NCBI GenBank assembly: GCA_945881985.1
Contig: CAMCVL010000003.1
Span: 1 to 64,000, forward strand
DNA length: 64,000 nt
Source of the DNA: Rickettsia typhi
GTDB taxonomy: Bacteria; Pseudomonadota; Alphaproteobacteria; Rickettsiales; Deianiraeaceae
Reading direction: 5' to 3'
A model generated the notes under the pieces. It made no database searches. It was given only the letters and a program-made list of their open reading frames with translations, and had not been told where the DNA came from. The position numbers were made by a program, and so were the translations under genes. Below, piece after piece: positions 19,306 through 28,690 of the stretch. Position 1 is the stretch's first letter. Every line of letters starts with the position of its first letter.

Positions 19306-20403
19306 CTAATTTATCTGCTCTTTAAGCTCTTTTGCAAAAGCGGTTGCAATGTTTTTTGTTCTATCCTCGCTTTGTAAAGTGCAATCTGCAAGGCTGATAA
19401 TTGTTTTAAAGCCAGTGCCGTGTATTTTTGCTATTGTCTTGTAAATCTTTTTTTCAAATATATCCTCGTCATCCTCTATGCTACTGCCGTATTGTAGCAT
19501 TTGGTTAAACATTTTGGAAATCTCAAGGCATAAATCGGTTGCATTTAAGATGTTTTTTTTGCAAAGCTCCGCAGCAAAATGCTCTGCCGCGTGCTTTATA
19601 TTTGGTTTGTTTACGGCAAAGATGTCTTGCCACAAATCCCTGCTGGAGCCGCAGAGCCTAAAAAAGCCTTGTTTGTTATCAAAATCTTTAGCAAGCTTTG
19701 GGTGCAGGCTTTGCAAAAACTCTTGATGTTTATCAAACAAAACCCCAAGTGCAAAGCTAACAAGCTGAGGTAGGTGCGAGCAGATTGCAAAAACTATGTC
19801 GTGAATATCAGCTCGCATGGTGCTAATTGTATTATTGTTTGCAATTGCTATAAAAACATATCTTGCATTATTTTGTGGAACATCCGGATGCTTGTGTAAA
19901 TTTGTTATACCGGCATTACCATCCTTGTCGTGCAGGGGGGTGTAGATAAGCTCTTTGCCTATAAAAAGCTCAGCATCGGCGGCTGCAAAGCCTTGCTGTG
20001 CCTTACCTGCTATGGGGTGGAGTGGTATGAGGTTTTTTGCATCCTTAAAGCCATCAAGGTTTAAAAGCCAGCTTTTGGCTGAGCTAAGCTCGCACACCTC
20101 CTTAGCTAGGTTAAAAATGTTAAGTTCTGCGGCAATTTGCTTGTAAAGCGATACCCTTGGTGGCACGGCAATAATTGCAAGATCAAAGGCATTATTGGCA
20201 AAATTGGCAGGATTGTAAATCAACACCCCATTGGACTCGCAGTAAGCCAAAGCATCTGCATCAATAAATGGGTCGTAGATAGATATTTTAAACTTGGCAT
20301 TTGGCATAATGCAGGATGTGGGGTTGCCGTTAATTTGTAATAAGCGTTTTACAACGGAGCCACCAATAAGCCCAGCACCAATCACTAAAACGCTAATTGA
20401 CAT
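19306..20403 (-). CDS. tyrA: prephenate/arogenate dehydrogenase family protein
   Basis: A TyrA-type NAD(P)-dependent dehydrogenase catalysing the oxidative decarboxylation step of tyrosine synthesis. The 365 residues begin with a Rossmann motif GAGLIGGSV (8-16), followed by YDPF, AIIAVPP and the conserved IPLHPIAGKAQQGF region containing the catalytic His. A helical C-terminal domain contains PQLVSFALG and FRLCGSSRDLWQDIF, as in the family. Its start overlaps the upstream lipoprotein gene by 11 bases. Free-standing, not fused to chorismate mutase. Exact substrate (prephenate or arogenate) is not decidable. Confidence 0.85.
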   Translation of the reverse strand: MSISVLVIGAGLIGGSVVKRLLQINGNPTSCIMPNAKFKISIYDPFIDADALAYCESNGVLIYNPANFANNAFDLAIIAVPPRVSLYKQIAAELNIFNLAKEVCELSSAKSWLLNLDGFKDAKNLIPLHPIAGKAQQGFAAADAELFIGKELIYTPLHDKDGNAGITNLHKHPDVPQNNARYVFIAIANNNTISTMRADIHDIVFAICSHLPQLVSFALGVLFDKHQEFLQSLHPKLAKDFDNKQGFFRLCGSSRDLWQDIFAVNKPNIKHAAEHFAAELCKKNILNATDLCLEISKMFNQMLQYGSSIEDDEDIFEKKIYKTIAKIHGTGFKTIISLADCTLQSEDRTKNIATAFAKELKEQIN

Positions 20404-20590
20404 CTTTTTTAATATTTTTTGCTGCCTTTTTAGCTAGCTTAGATGCTTTTTTTGCCTCTTTTTTAGCAAGTTTTATTGCATCTTGCTCTTTTTCGTAAGC
20501 AAGGTAAAAATCTGGCTTTTCGTTGTCGCTAATTTTTTTGGAACAAGATGCTAGCAAAAGCAAGGTGGTGCAGGTAAGTAGCTTTATCAT
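20393..20590 (-). CDS. small lipoprotein with Lys/Ala-rich tail
   Basis: A 65-residue predicted lipoprotein. The signal sequence MIKLLTCTTLLLLASC ends in the lipobox LASC, with Cys16 as acylation site, followed by an acidic stretch and a repetitive Lys/Ala helix (KKEAKKASKLAKKAAKN). The cationic tail could bind peptidoglycan or LPS, but no family is recognised. Its ATG shares one base with the mreB stop codon (TAATG) and its end overlaps tyrA, so it is tightly coupled in the mreB-lipoprotein-tyrA string. Confidence 0.65.
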   Translation of the reverse strand: MIKLLTCTTLLLLASCSKKISDNEKPDFYLAYEKEQDAIKLAKKEAKKASKLAKKAAKNIKKDVN

Positions 20591-21693
20591 TAGTCCTGTC
20601 TAAAAACAATTAGATTGTATTCGTCTATGTTTTCAAGTACAAAGCCACTGCCTTTTGCAACGCACTGCAGAGGGTTTGACGCAACATGAACCTCCAAGTG
20701 TACCGATTGAGAAATTGCAACATCCAAGTTTTTAAGCAAGGCACCACCGCCGGTTAGCATTATGCCTCTTTCAACTATGTCTGATGATAGTTCTGGCGGG
20801 GTTGCCTCAAGAGCCACCTTAATTGCCTCAATCATTTTAATTACACATTCCGAAAGGGCGTGTGCAACATCGGTTTGAGTGATTGTTATCTCCTTTGGCG
20901 TGCCTGCTATTATGTCTCTGCCACGAATTTTAATTTTTACATTATCGCTGTTTTGGTCTGGCATGGCACAGCCTATGTCCTTTTTGATTTTTTCGGCAGT
21001 ATAGTCGCCAATTAAAAGATTATATCTTTTTTTAATAAAGCCAACAATTGCTTCGTCCATTTTGTTACCGCCGATTCTAAGCGAGTTGCCGTAGACTATG
21101 CCGCCTAGGGATATAACTGCAATTTCAGTGGTGCCTCCACCAATGTCCACAATCATAGATCCAGATGGCTCGGCAATGTTAAGCCCAGCACCAATTGCTG
21201 CCGCCATTGGCTCTTCTATTAAAAAGCATTCTTTTGCACCAGCACTTTCAACTGCATCCTGTATGGCTCTGCGTTCCACCGAGGTTGATGTTGATGGCAC
21301 GCACACAATAACCGAAGGCCTAATGATGCTATTTAAAAACTTGTTTGACTTGATAACTTTTGTTAAAAAGTATTTAATCATACCTTCCGCAACTTTAAAA
21401 TCCGCAATTACACCATCCTTTAAAGGGCGTATGGCACTCATGTTGTAAGGTGTACGCCCTAGCATAAGCTTTGCATCGTCACCAAAGGCAACTGGCAAAA
21501 GTGAGCCACCCTCGTGCTTAACGGCAACTATTGATGGTTGGTCCAGCACTATGCCATTGCCACCCTTGTAAATGATTGTATTTGCCGTGCCTAGGTCAAT
21601 TGCAACTTTTGCAGGCACCAATGCCCTAAATGCTCTTTTAAAAAACCCAAGCTCAGAATCGCCGTCTTTTAAGTTAATGTCATTAATCGCCAT
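20590..21693 (-). CDS. mreB: rod shape-determining actin-like protein MreB
   Basis: Bacterial actin homologue organising lateral wall synthesis. The 367 residues show the phosphate-1 loop IDLGTANTIIY, the ALVP start region, the phosphate-2 loop IVDIGGGTTEIAVISL, IEEPMAAAIGAGL and the adenosine motif IMLTGGGALLKNLD. I chose the ATG at 21693 (MAINDINLKDG); a TTG six codons upstream is in frame but unlikely. MreD is probably encoded separately at 59252. The presence of MreB implies rod-like growth with peptidoglycan. Confidence 0.96.
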   Translation of the reverse strand: MAINDINLKDGDSELGFFKRAFRALVPAKVAIDLGTANTIIYKGGNGIVLDQPSIVAVKHEGGSLLPVAFGDDAKLMLGRTPYNMSAIRPLKDGVIADFKVAEGMIKYFLTKVIKSNKFLNSIIRPSVIVCVPSTSTSVERRAIQDAVESAGAKECFLIEEPMAAAIGAGLNIAEPSGSMIVDIGGGTTEIAVISLGGIVYGNSLRIGGNKMDEAIVGFIKKRYNLLIGDYTAEKIKKDIGCAMPDQNSDNVKIKIRGRDIIAGTPKEITITQTDVAHALSECVIKMIEAIKVALEATPPELSSDIVERGIMLTGGGALLKNLDVAISQSVHLEVHVASNPLQCVAKGSGFVLENIDEYNLIVFRQD

Positions 21694-21739
21694 AATTACA
21701 AAATACAACAAACAAAATATCTTATATAGATTAAAAGAG

Positions 21740-22453
21740 TTAATATAATTTTAAAGTGTTTTCTTCAATATTCTTTACAAGCTCTTCAAAATCTTCTTTT
21801 GATGCCAATGGTCTGCGAAACTCGCAAAATTTTACCTCTATTACCCCCGGATGTTTAAGGCTAAAATATCCCCTGCCCCAAAATTTGCTAGCATTATGTG
21901 CTGTGGCAACAGCTACATGTCCTGATGCCTTAGATATTACATAAACACCTTGCTTGTAAGGGTATCTTTCAAGAGAATAATCCTTGCCATGTTTTACCCT
22001 TGTGCCCTGAGGAAAGATAACAACAGGAAACCGCTTGCAATCTTTAACCCTTGCTGCAATTAACTTAAGGGCAGAGGTGCCATTTGACCTATTAATGCCA
22101 ATCATATCATTAAGTTTTAAAAGCCAACCAAATATAGGTATAAAAAAGAGCTCTCTTTTTAAAATATAGCAAGCACCCTTAAAGTGATAGTGAAAAAACA
22201 AGGTCTCCCAAGCCGATGAATGCTTTGAGGCTAAGATAAATTTTTTGTCCGCAGGCAATGGCTCGCCGCTAACCTTAACCTTAACGCCGCAAATAACTTT
22301 TGCTAAATATAGTATACTACCCGCCCAAAATATAGACAAAGATCTGCCAAAACTCTTTGGGCAAACTGCAAGCAAGGGCACGGACACCAAAAAAAGAGTT
22401 ATTGTGTAGCTCATTGACACAATGCCAAAGATTATACTGCGAATAATGTTCAT
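21740..22453 (-). CDS. plsC: 1-acyl-sn-glycerol-3-phosphate acyltransferase
   Basis: PlsC acylates lysophosphatidic acid to phosphatidic acid in phospholipid synthesis. The 237 residues start with hydrophobic helices and contain the acyltransferase motif as HSSAWE (78-83) plus FPQGTR (147-152). The first motif is HX4E instead of the common HX4D; the KHxSAWE form is one I associate with alphaproteobacterial PlsC, so activity is expected. It follows the SPOR gene by 13 bases and precedes mreB by 46 in an envelope-related leftward cluster. Confidence 0.92.
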   Translation of the reverse strand: MNIIRSIIFGIVSMSYTITLFLVSVPLLAVCPKSFGRSLSIFWAGSILYLAKVICGVKVKVSGEPLPADKKFILASKHSSAWETLFFHYHFKGACYILKRELFFIPIFGWLLKLNDMIGINRSNGTSALKLIAARVKDCKRFPVVIFPQGTRVKHGKDYSLERYPYKQGVYVISKASGHVAVATAHNASKFWGRGYFSLKHPGVIEVKFCEFRRPLASKEDFEELVKNIEENTLKLY

Positions 22454-22466
22454 AAAAGCACTTTAT

Positions 22467-23249
22467 TTATTTTGAAACTATACATTGCTGTGACCCAGAT
22501 AGCGACTTAAGTTTTTGGCAAAACCGTTTTGCATCATCGCTTGTTTTAAATGGCCCTGCCTGCACCACAAACAAAACCTGTTTTTTAACTAGTTTTTTCT
22601 CAAGCATAATTTTTACATCTTTTTGTTTATTAGATTTTTTAACTTTTTGGATCAGTCTTTTTGCAGATTCCTTTGAGCCAAAAGCACCAAGCTGAGCAAA
22701 GCGATACTTTGATATTGCAGGAGAGGGGCTCTGTTTTGCATTTTGCTTTGCGTTGTTATCTATAATGTCATCAATTGCCTTAGCTTTGTTTGTTTGATTT
22801 TCCTTTGTGTCATGTAATTTGCTGTCCAGTTTGCTATCCTTGCGTTTTAGCTCCTCAGGTGCTAGCTGGTCTATGGTTTTTGTTTTGGCGGCATCCTTTG
22901 CGGCATCGTTTTGTGTAGCTTTGTTACCTTCATCTTGTTTGGAAGGACTTGTATTAACCTCTCCGTTTGTAGGTGAGCTGGCTGCAGTTGTATCGGCAAC
23001 GCCTACATCTGCTACATTTGCAGTGGCAGCAGTGCCTGATTGCGATGCGTCAATTGCCGTGGCGGCAATGTCTTGATAAACAGCTGTGTCGCTAGGTAAA
23101 AGCTCTGTGTTTGGATGTTTTTTTGATCCGAGTTTTTTAATGCCAATAATAAGTCCAACGCATACAACAAAAGCTACAACAAAAAGCTTTGGCTTGGATA
23201 TTGCAGTCATTCTGTCAATAGCAAAGTGCATTAGGGAGTTAAGCTTCAT
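22467..23249 (-). CDS. SPOR-domain membrane protein
   Basis: A 260-residue bitopic protein: one transmembrane helix near 20-38 (PKLFVVAFVVCVGLIIGIKK), a long low-complexity Ala/Asp/Lys/Thr linker (about 50-180), and a C-terminal SPOR domain (about 184-260) with YRFAQLGAFGSKESAKRLIQKVKK and VVQAGPFKTSDDAKRFCQKLKSL. SPOR domains bind glycan strands stripped of stem peptides at division sites, so a septal role (FtsN- or DamX-like) is likely. It leads the plsC-mreB cluster. Confidence 0.85.
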   Translation of the reverse strand: MKLNSLMHFAIDRMTAISKPKLFVVAFVVCVGLIIGIKKLGSKKHPNTELLPSDTAVYQDIAATAIDASQSGTAATANVADVGVADTTAASSPTNGEVNTSPSKQDEGNKATQNDAAKDAAKTKTIDQLAPEELKRKDSKLDSKLHDTKENQTNKAKAIDDIIDNNAKQNAKQSPSPAISKYRFAQLGAFGSKESAKRLIQKVKKSNKQKDVKIMLEKKLVKKQVLFVVQAGPFKTSDDAKRFCQKLKSLSGSQQCIVSK

Positions 23250-23389
23250 ATTAAACCTTTAAACACAACAATAGAATTACTATAATGGCTTAAAAGAATA
23301 ATTTTTTTTTGCAACTTATTTTTAAATAAAACTAGACTTTTATTAACTATTTACTAACTTTATGTGATAAGTATTTTTATGTTATTAAA

Positions 23390-24799
23390 ATGATAATAAA
23401 TAGTATTTTTGAGACAATCCTTTCAAGACTTAATCCTATAATTTTTTTTGATATTTTACCTGGCGCAGCATATTTACCTTTTGTTATAGGGTTGCTTACT
23501 TTTGGTTGCTTGTTTTTTACTGTTAAAACTGGCTTTATTAACATAACAGAGTTTGTTAATATATTTAACTACAAGCACACAAAACCAAATCCAAATATTA
23601 AGGGAATATCTCCATATGCAGCTCTATCTACTGGCATTGGTGGCTCTGTGGGCTTAGGCTCAATAGCTGGGGTTGCTGTTGCAATTAGCATGGGCGGCCC
23701 GGGTGTTGTGTTTTGGATTGCTGTTGCTGGTTTTTTGTCAATGCCGTTTAGATTTGCGGAGGTTTATTTTGCCAACAAGTATAGAGTAATTGATGCAAAT
23801 GGTGAGGTTGTAACATATGGTCCATTTGCTTATATAATAGAGGGTATCAAAAAAGAATTTAACAAGCCTAAGCTTGGCATTTACATTGCAAGTGCTTTTG
23901 CTTTATTTTTTGTAATTGCAAGCTTTTCGGGCCCTAATGCTTTTCAGTCTAATCAATCGGTTAAAATAGCATCCTCAATATTTTTTGGCGGCAAATATGT
24001 GGTGATAATAGCCTTGTTTTTAGCTCTTATTTCTGGACTTGTAATTATTGGCGGCATTAAAAGAATAGCAAAAGTTGCAGAGCTTTTGGTGAACTCAATG
24101 GGTGTTGTGTATTTTGTTGCAATTTTTGTTATATTATTTGTAAATAAAGCAAATCTTGGCTGGGCCTTTGGCGAGATTTTTAAAGGTGCATTTAATTTTG
24201 ATAGTATTGCGGCATCTTTTGTACCTATTGTTGTAATTGCGGTAAAAAGATCTTTGTTTGCAAATGAAGTGGGCGAAGGCACCGTGCCTATGGCGCATGG
24301 CAAGTCCGTTAATGCATCGGCTTACGACGAGGCTATTAAGTCAATGGCTGGACCATTTTTTTGCTCTGTAATTATTTGTTCTTTAAGCGGGCTTATACTT
24401 GTTGCGTCAAAAAGCTTTTTAATACCAAACCTTGCCGATATAGAGATGGTAAAACATGCCTACCTTACGGTTCATCCTTATTTTGTTTATATTTTACCAA
24501 CTATTGTTTTTTTATTTGCTTATTCTACCATACTGTCTTGGTATTATTATGGTGAATCAGCTTTTGTGCGTATCTTTGCAAAAAAATATGTTATTTTGTA
24601 CAAAATTGCTTACTGTTGTTTTATAGTTATTGGTGGCACAATTAGTCTTGGTGCTGTTTTGGATTTTATGGACTTCTTTATCTTTTTAATCACTATACCA
24701 AATGTTGTTGTTTTATTGCTTTTGGCAAGTAAAACAAAATTTGTGGACGATAGAATTATAAATCAAAAAAATGACGATAAGATACAGAGAGACATTTAA
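23390..24799 (+). CDS. AGCS-family sodium:alanine/glycine symporter
   Basis: A sodium-coupled amino-acid transporter of the AGCS (DagA) family in the inner membrane. The 469 residues have about ten transmembrane helices and the family signatures GGSVGLGSIAGVAVAISMGGPGVVFWI near the N-terminus and FANEVGEGTVPMAHG in the second half. Substrates in the family are alanine and glycine. The N-terminus is unusually hydrophobic (PGAAYLPFVIGLLTFGCLFFTVKTGF). Its 3' end overlaps the dciA-like gene by 29 bases. Confidence 0.92.
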   Translation: MIINSIFETILSRLNPIIFFDILPGAAYLPFVIGLLTFGCLFFTVKTGFINITEFVNIFNYKHTKPNPNIKGISPYAALSTGIGGSVGLGSIAGVAVAISMGGPGVVFWIAVAGFLSMPFRFAEVYFANKYRVIDANGEVVTYGPFAYIIEGIKKEFNKPKLGIYIASAFALFFVIASFSGPNAFQSNQSVKIASSIFFGGKYVVIIALFLALISGLVIIGGIKRIAKVAELLVNSMGVVYFVAIFVILFVNKANLGWAFGEIFKGAFNFDSIAASFVPIVVIAVKRSLFANEVGEGTVPMAHGKSVNASAYDEAIKSMAGPFFCSVIICSLSGLILVASKSFLIPNLADIEMVKHAYLTVHPYFVYILPTIVFLFAYSTILSWYYYGESAFVRIFAKKYVILYKIAYCCFIVIGGTISLGAVLDFMDFFIFLITIPNVVVLLLLASKTKFVDDRIINQKNDDKIQRDI

Positions 24800-25142
24800 C
24801 AGGGCAAGTAAGTCAATACCCTATTCAATCTGCTCGGTTCTTGAAAAGCGAGGCTTTACAAATCTGGAGGTAATTTTTAAATGGAAGGATATTGTTGGAC
24901 CCGAAATAGCAGCCATTTTAATCCCTCATTCTGTAAGATACAAACCAATCACAAGGCCTCGCTATAGCCTTGAAACCGACAAAACATTTATTTTGGTACT
25001 AACCCTAAGTGTGCTTGATAAGTCTTTGTATTACAAGTTTGATTATATCAAATCCGATGTTCTAAAGCAAATAAACCTATACTTTGGACGCAAGATGTTT
25101 GACGAGCTAGCCTGTATAAAAGAGGATTTAGAAGGTAAATAA
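24771..25142 (+). CDS. DciA-like (DUF721) replication protein
   Basis: A 123-residue protein of the DUF721/DciA family. DciA loads or assists the replicative helicase in bacteria lacking DnaC. Recognisable parts are KWKDIVGPEIAAILIPHSVRY and LVLTLSVLDKSLYYKFDYIKSDVLKQINLYFG, the KH-like core. Many Rickettsiales encode DciA. The start lies inside the end of the symporter gene (29-base overlap), so translation may be coupled. Confidence 0.8.
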   Translation: MTIRYRETFNRASKSIPYSICSVLEKRGFTNLEVIFKWKDIVGPEIAAILIPHSVRYKPITRPRYSLETDKTFILVLTLSVLDKSLYYKFDYIKSDVLKQINLYFGRKMFDELACIKEDLEGK

Positions 25143-25214
25143 ACTTATTGATTTTAATGCAAAATTTTTGTATTATAAAGAAGCATCTTTAAAGTAAAAT
25201 TTATCTATCTGGCA

Positions 25215-26840
25215 ATGAACACAATTCAAGACATATTCCTCTTGCTGATTACAAGATACAAAAACAGCAAAACAAATTTTTACAATCAATCAATAGGTTC
25301 CAGCTTTACTGCGATGAGCTTTAATGGCTTTATTGAAAAAGCCTGCGGAGCGGTGAGTCTTTTTAAGTCTTTAAACCTTAAAAAAGGTGCAAATGTTTGC
25401 ATAATGGCAGATACATCAACAAACTGGCTCGCAATTGATATTGCTGCTATGTCCTTAGGGCTTGTAAGTGTGCCATTGTTTAAAAATGCTTCGGCGGAGA
25501 GCCTGAAGATACAAATTGCCGAAACGGAGCCAGCCTGTATTTTTGTGCAAGATTATGCATGCAAGTCTAGCATTTTGCAGTTTATAGATGCTTCAAAAAT
25601 ATTTTATATTTCCGAGGTCAAAAGTGCAATGCCAGAGAGTATGACTAGCTATATCAAAAGCACTTCGGTACAAGGTGATAACTTAGCTAGCATAATTTAC
25701 ACAAGTGGCACCACTGGTGGGGCAAGTGGGGTTATGATTAGCCATCAAAATCTTATTTCTCAAATATTAAGCTCGGCAAAAAGGTTTGAGCTTAGCAATT
25801 GCGATGTTGCAATTAGTTTTTTACCAACTGCCCATGTTTTTCAAAGAATGATATGCTTGCTATATCTTTACAAAGAGGTAAATATATATTTTATCAATGA
25901 TTATTCAACAATTGCAGACAGAATCAAGGAAATTAAACCTAGTGTTTTTACCACTGTGCCCAGAATTTTTGATAAAATTTACTTTAAAACCGCCGAGCAA
26001 GTAAATAACGCAAAGGGGCTCAAGGGTTTAATTGCAAGAGCTGCTTTTAAGTACGCTCTTAAGCATGATGTTGATAAGAAACACCATCCTTTATTTTTTG
26101 TCTACAAGGCACTTGTTTATTCAAAAATTATGGATTCCTTTGGTGGTAGAATACGCATGATAATTAGCGGCGGGGCAAAGCTGGAGCCGGAGATATACAA
26201 ATTTTTTTACAACATCAATATGCCAATTTATCAAGGTTATGGATTAACCGAAACAAGTCCAGTTATAGCATCAAATTGCCCGGGGCAATCAAGGTGCCTA
26301 ACCGTTGGCAAAACCTTTGACGGCGTAGTTGTAAAACTTGGCACAGATGGCGAGCTTTTGGTAAAAGGACCAAATGTAATGCTTGGCTATTACAAAAAGC
26401 CTCAAAAAACGCAAGAGGCTTTTACAGAAGATGGTTTTTTTAAAACAGGCGACATAGCAAGCATAGACAGCGATGGTTATATTAGCATAACAAGCCGCAA
26501 AAAGGATGTGTTTAAAACATCAACTGGTAAGTTTGTTGATCCAAACAAGTTAGAGTTTTTGTTAAATCAAAATTCCAACATTGAATGCTCTTGCATAGTT
26601 GCAGACGGCAAGGCATTTGTATCGGCAATTATTTTTGCAAAAAATAAAGATGAAAATTTAATAGGCGTGCATCTGGCAAAAATCAATTCACAGCTGGAGC
26701 ATCATGAGCAAATTAAAAAAGTTTTTATTACAGACTACAAGCCATCGGTGCAAAGTGGTGAGCTTACGCCATCCCTTAAAATCCGCAGATTTTTTATTTA
26801 CGAGGAATTTGAAAAAGAAATTGCAGATATGTATGTTTAG
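25215..26840 (+). CDS. long-chain acyl-CoA synthetase (AMP-forming)
   Basis: Activates fatty acids to acyl-CoA through an acyl-AMP intermediate. The 541 residues contain the P-loop YTSGTTGGASG (162-172), the adenylate motif GYGLTETSP, and KTGDIASIDSDGYISI followed by the RKKD hinge. Phrases such as SFLPTAHVFQRM are typical of long-chain FadD15/ACSL-type enzymes rather than 4CL. In a host-associated cell it could recycle scavenged fatty acids. It is the last protein gene before tRNA-Thr. Confidence 0.9.
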   Translation: MNTIQDIFLLLITRYKNSKTNFYNQSIGSSFTAMSFNGFIEKACGAVSLFKSLNLKKGANVCIMADTSTNWLAIDIAAMSLGLVSVPLFKNASAESLKIQIAETEPACIFVQDYACKSSILQFIDASKIFYISEVKSAMPESMTSYIKSTSVQGDNLASIIYTSGTTGGASGVMISHQNLISQILSSAKRFELSNCDVAISFLPTAHVFQRMICLLYLYKEVNIYFINDYSTIADRIKEIKPSVFTTVPRIFDKIYFKTAEQVNNAKGLKGLIARAAFKYALKHDVDKKHHPLFFVYKALVYSKIMDSFGGRIRMIISGGAKLEPEIYKFFYNINMPIYQGYGLTETSPVIASNCPGQSRCLTVGKTFDGVVVKLGTDGELLVKGPNVMLGYYKKPQKTQEAFTEDGFFKTGDIASIDSDGYISITSRKKDVFKTSTGKFVDPNKLEFLLNQNSNIECSCIVADGKAFVSAIIFAKNKDENLIGVHLAKINSQLEHHEQIKKVFITDYKPSVQSGELTPSLKIRRFFIYEEFEKEIADMYV

Positions 26841-26898
26841 TGGCTAGTCTGATTTTTTATCTAGCTACAAATTAAATTGCCAAAGCATAAATAAAAAC

Positions 26899-26927
26899 TT
26901 GACTAAAGTAAATATAAGCTTTAAAAT
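26899..26927 (+). promoter_or_regulatory. putative tRNA-Thr promoter
   Basis: TTGACT (26899-26904) and TAAAAT (26922-26927) lie 17 bases apart, about 53 bases before the tRNA. It is one of the best sigma-70-like matches in the window. Confidence 0.6.
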
Positions 26928-26979
26928 TTTTTAGCTGCTTATTAACACTTTTTTGTTAAAATGTTGGCAATGGTCTAGT

Positions 26980-27054
26980 GCCGAATTAGCACAGCGGTAG
27001 TGCAACCGCCTTGTAAGCGGTAGGTCGTCAGTTCGATTCTGACATTCGGCACCA
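26980..27054 (+). tRNA. tRNA-Thr (anticodon TGT)
   Basis: Full cloverleaf: acceptor GCCGAAT/ATTCGGC, D arm around GC-ACAGCGGTAGT-GC, anticodon stem ACCGC/GCGGT with loop CTTGTAA (anticodon TGT, reading ACA threonine codons), variable AGGTC, T arm GTCAG-TTCGATT-CTGAC, discriminator A and an encoded CCA. The ABC ATPase gene starts 22 bases downstream. Confidence 0.96.
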
Positions 27055-27076
27055 TTTAAAATATCTATAAATATTT

Positions 27077-27805
27077 ATGACTAGCGTTGTTTTTAATGGG
27101 GTTAAAAAATCCTACGATTTAAAAAATACAATTTTTCAAGACCTATCCTTTACAATTGGCTCGCCAAGTGTGTTTGGCTTGCTTGGGCTTAATGGTGCCG
27201 GCAAAACAACAATCATAAAAAGTATCTTGGGCTTAACTTCCATACAGCAAGGCACGATAGCAATTGATGGCATTTTAAATGATGACAACAAATCTCGCAA
27301 AAATATCTTTTACTTGCCTGAAAAATTCTCCCCATCTCGCTTTTTAACCGCAAGGGAATTCTTGGTAAATTATTTAAGAATCTTTAACGGTTCCAAAATT
27401 GATGAAAAGCTTTTAGATTTTTACTGCGACAATTTAGACATAGACAAAAAATATCTTTCCTACAAAATCGGTGCTTGCTCAAAAGGAACAGTGCAAAAAA
27501 TTGGATTATTGTTAGCTTTTTTAAGTAATGCAAATCTTTTGATACTGGACGAGCCATCCAGCGGGCTTGATGTTAAGGCTCGTAGCAAGCTTAAGTCAAC
27601 AATTGCATACTACAAAACTTTGGGTAAGAGTGTGTTTTTAAGCTCCCACATATTCTCGGATGTTGAGGATGTTTGTGACCAATTTATGATATTTGATAAA
27701 GGGCAAATAAAATTTGTTGGATCAAAGGAGCAAATTTTGCAAAATGTAGCCCTTGTTAACTGCAAAAACATTGAGGAATACTTTTTAAAAGTTATTTCTG
27801 CATAA
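27077..27805 (+). CDS. ABC transporter ATP-binding protein, substrate unknown
   Basis: A 242-residue ABC ATPase with Walker A GLNGAGKT (37-44), Walker B LLILDEPSSGLDV, D-loop and switch His in LSSHIFSDVEDV. The signature motif is degenerate (CSKGTVQKIG in place of LSGGQ). The arrangement and EKFSPSRFLTAREFL resemble ATPases of ABC-2-type exporters (CcmA/NatA-like). No permease gene is adjacent, so the partner is unknown. It sits between tRNA-Thr and a phosphatase gene. Confidence 0.88.
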   Translation: MTSVVFNGVKKSYDLKNTIFQDLSFTIGSPSVFGLLGLNGAGKTTIIKSILGLTSIQQGTIAIDGILNDDNKSRKNIFYLPEKFSPSRFLTAREFLVNYLRIFNGSKIDEKLLDFYCDNLDIDKKYLSYKIGACSKGTVQKIGLLLAFLSNANLLILDEPSSGLDVKARSKLKSTIAYYKTLGKSVFLSSHIFSDVEDVCDQFMIFDKGQIKFVGSKEQILQNVALVNCKNIEEYFLKVISA

Positions 27806-27814
27806 ATATAACAA

Positions 27815-28669
27815 ATGATATTAGATTTTGCATTAAACCATATCTGTCCTGCCGTAAGGCAAATTGCTTTAAAATACTTTCGTCAAAATCTGTTTAACGA
27901 TACACACTTTACATCCTTAAAGCAAGATGGTACTATTGTTACCATTGCCGACAGAGAGATTGAAGAGGAGGTGTCTAAGTTAATTAAATTGCATTTTGCC
28001 GATGATTTAATCTTGGGCGAGGAGCAAGGCTTGCAAAGCGGCAGGAATGCAAAAACCCCTCAGGATGCTAAGTATTTATGGTTAATAGACCCCATAGACG
28101 GCACAGTATCTTTTAAAACTGGCAGAGCAACATTTTGTTTTTTACTTGGGGTTTTTGACGAAAAGGGTCAAGTTTTTAGCCTTTGCTATCAACCTATAAC
28201 GGATGAAATTTTCTATTCAGCTAAGCAAGATACTTTTTTGCTTAGCAATCAAAATGGCAATCTGCAACAATTGCAAAGCAACGCTTTTTGCAAAACTTTC
28301 AAGCAGGCTACAATTGCAACATGCTCCCCCTCTTACTTTAGGCACTCATTGCAGCAAAAGCTTTTTAATAGTCTGCAATCATCCTGCGGGGCAAGTATTT
28401 ATGGCGGGGACGCCTATTTATACTGCCAGCTTGCAATGGGCGGTATTGACATCGTGATGGACTGCCAGCTTGCAGTGTACGATATAGCTCCAATGCTTGG
28501 CATTATACAAAATAGTGGTAATGTTGTAAAAAGTCTTGATGGCAATGATTTGCTGTTTAACAAAGATAACATCCAAGACTACTTTAATAATAGCAAAAAA
28601 TTTAATATTATTGCTTGTAACAAAAATTTACACACCGAGGTCAATCTTGCCGCTCAAAATATAAACTAA
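27815..28669 (+). CDS. inositol-monophosphatase-family phosphatase, possibly histidinol-phosphatase
   Basis: A 284-residue Mg2+/Li+-dependent phosphatase of the IMPase family. Metal-ligand motifs: GEEQG (68-72), WLIDPIDGT (89-97) and near the C-terminus DCQLAVYDIAPMLGI, the second family signature. GEEQG and the neighbouring residues resemble HisN-type histidinol-phosphatases, which would complement the hisZ-like gene at 4968; inositol or nucleotide phosphatase activity is equally possible from sequence alone. It follows the ABC ATPase by nine bases. Confidence 0.82.
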   Translation: MILDFALNHICPAVRQIALKYFRQNLFNDTHFTSLKQDGTIVTIADREIEEEVSKLIKLHFADDLILGEEQGLQSGRNAKTPQDAKYLWLIDPIDGTVSFKTGRATFCFLLGVFDEKGQVFSLCYQPITDEIFYSAKQDTFLLSNQNGNLQQLQSNAFCKTFKQATIATCSPSYFRHSLQQKLFNSLQSSCGASIYGGDAYLYCQLAMGGIDIVMDCQLAVYDIAPMLGIIQNSGNVVKSLDGNDLLFNKDNIQDYFNNSKKFNIIACNKNLHTEVNLAAQNIN

Positions 28670-28690
28670 GTTTAAGTTATGTAAGCATTT

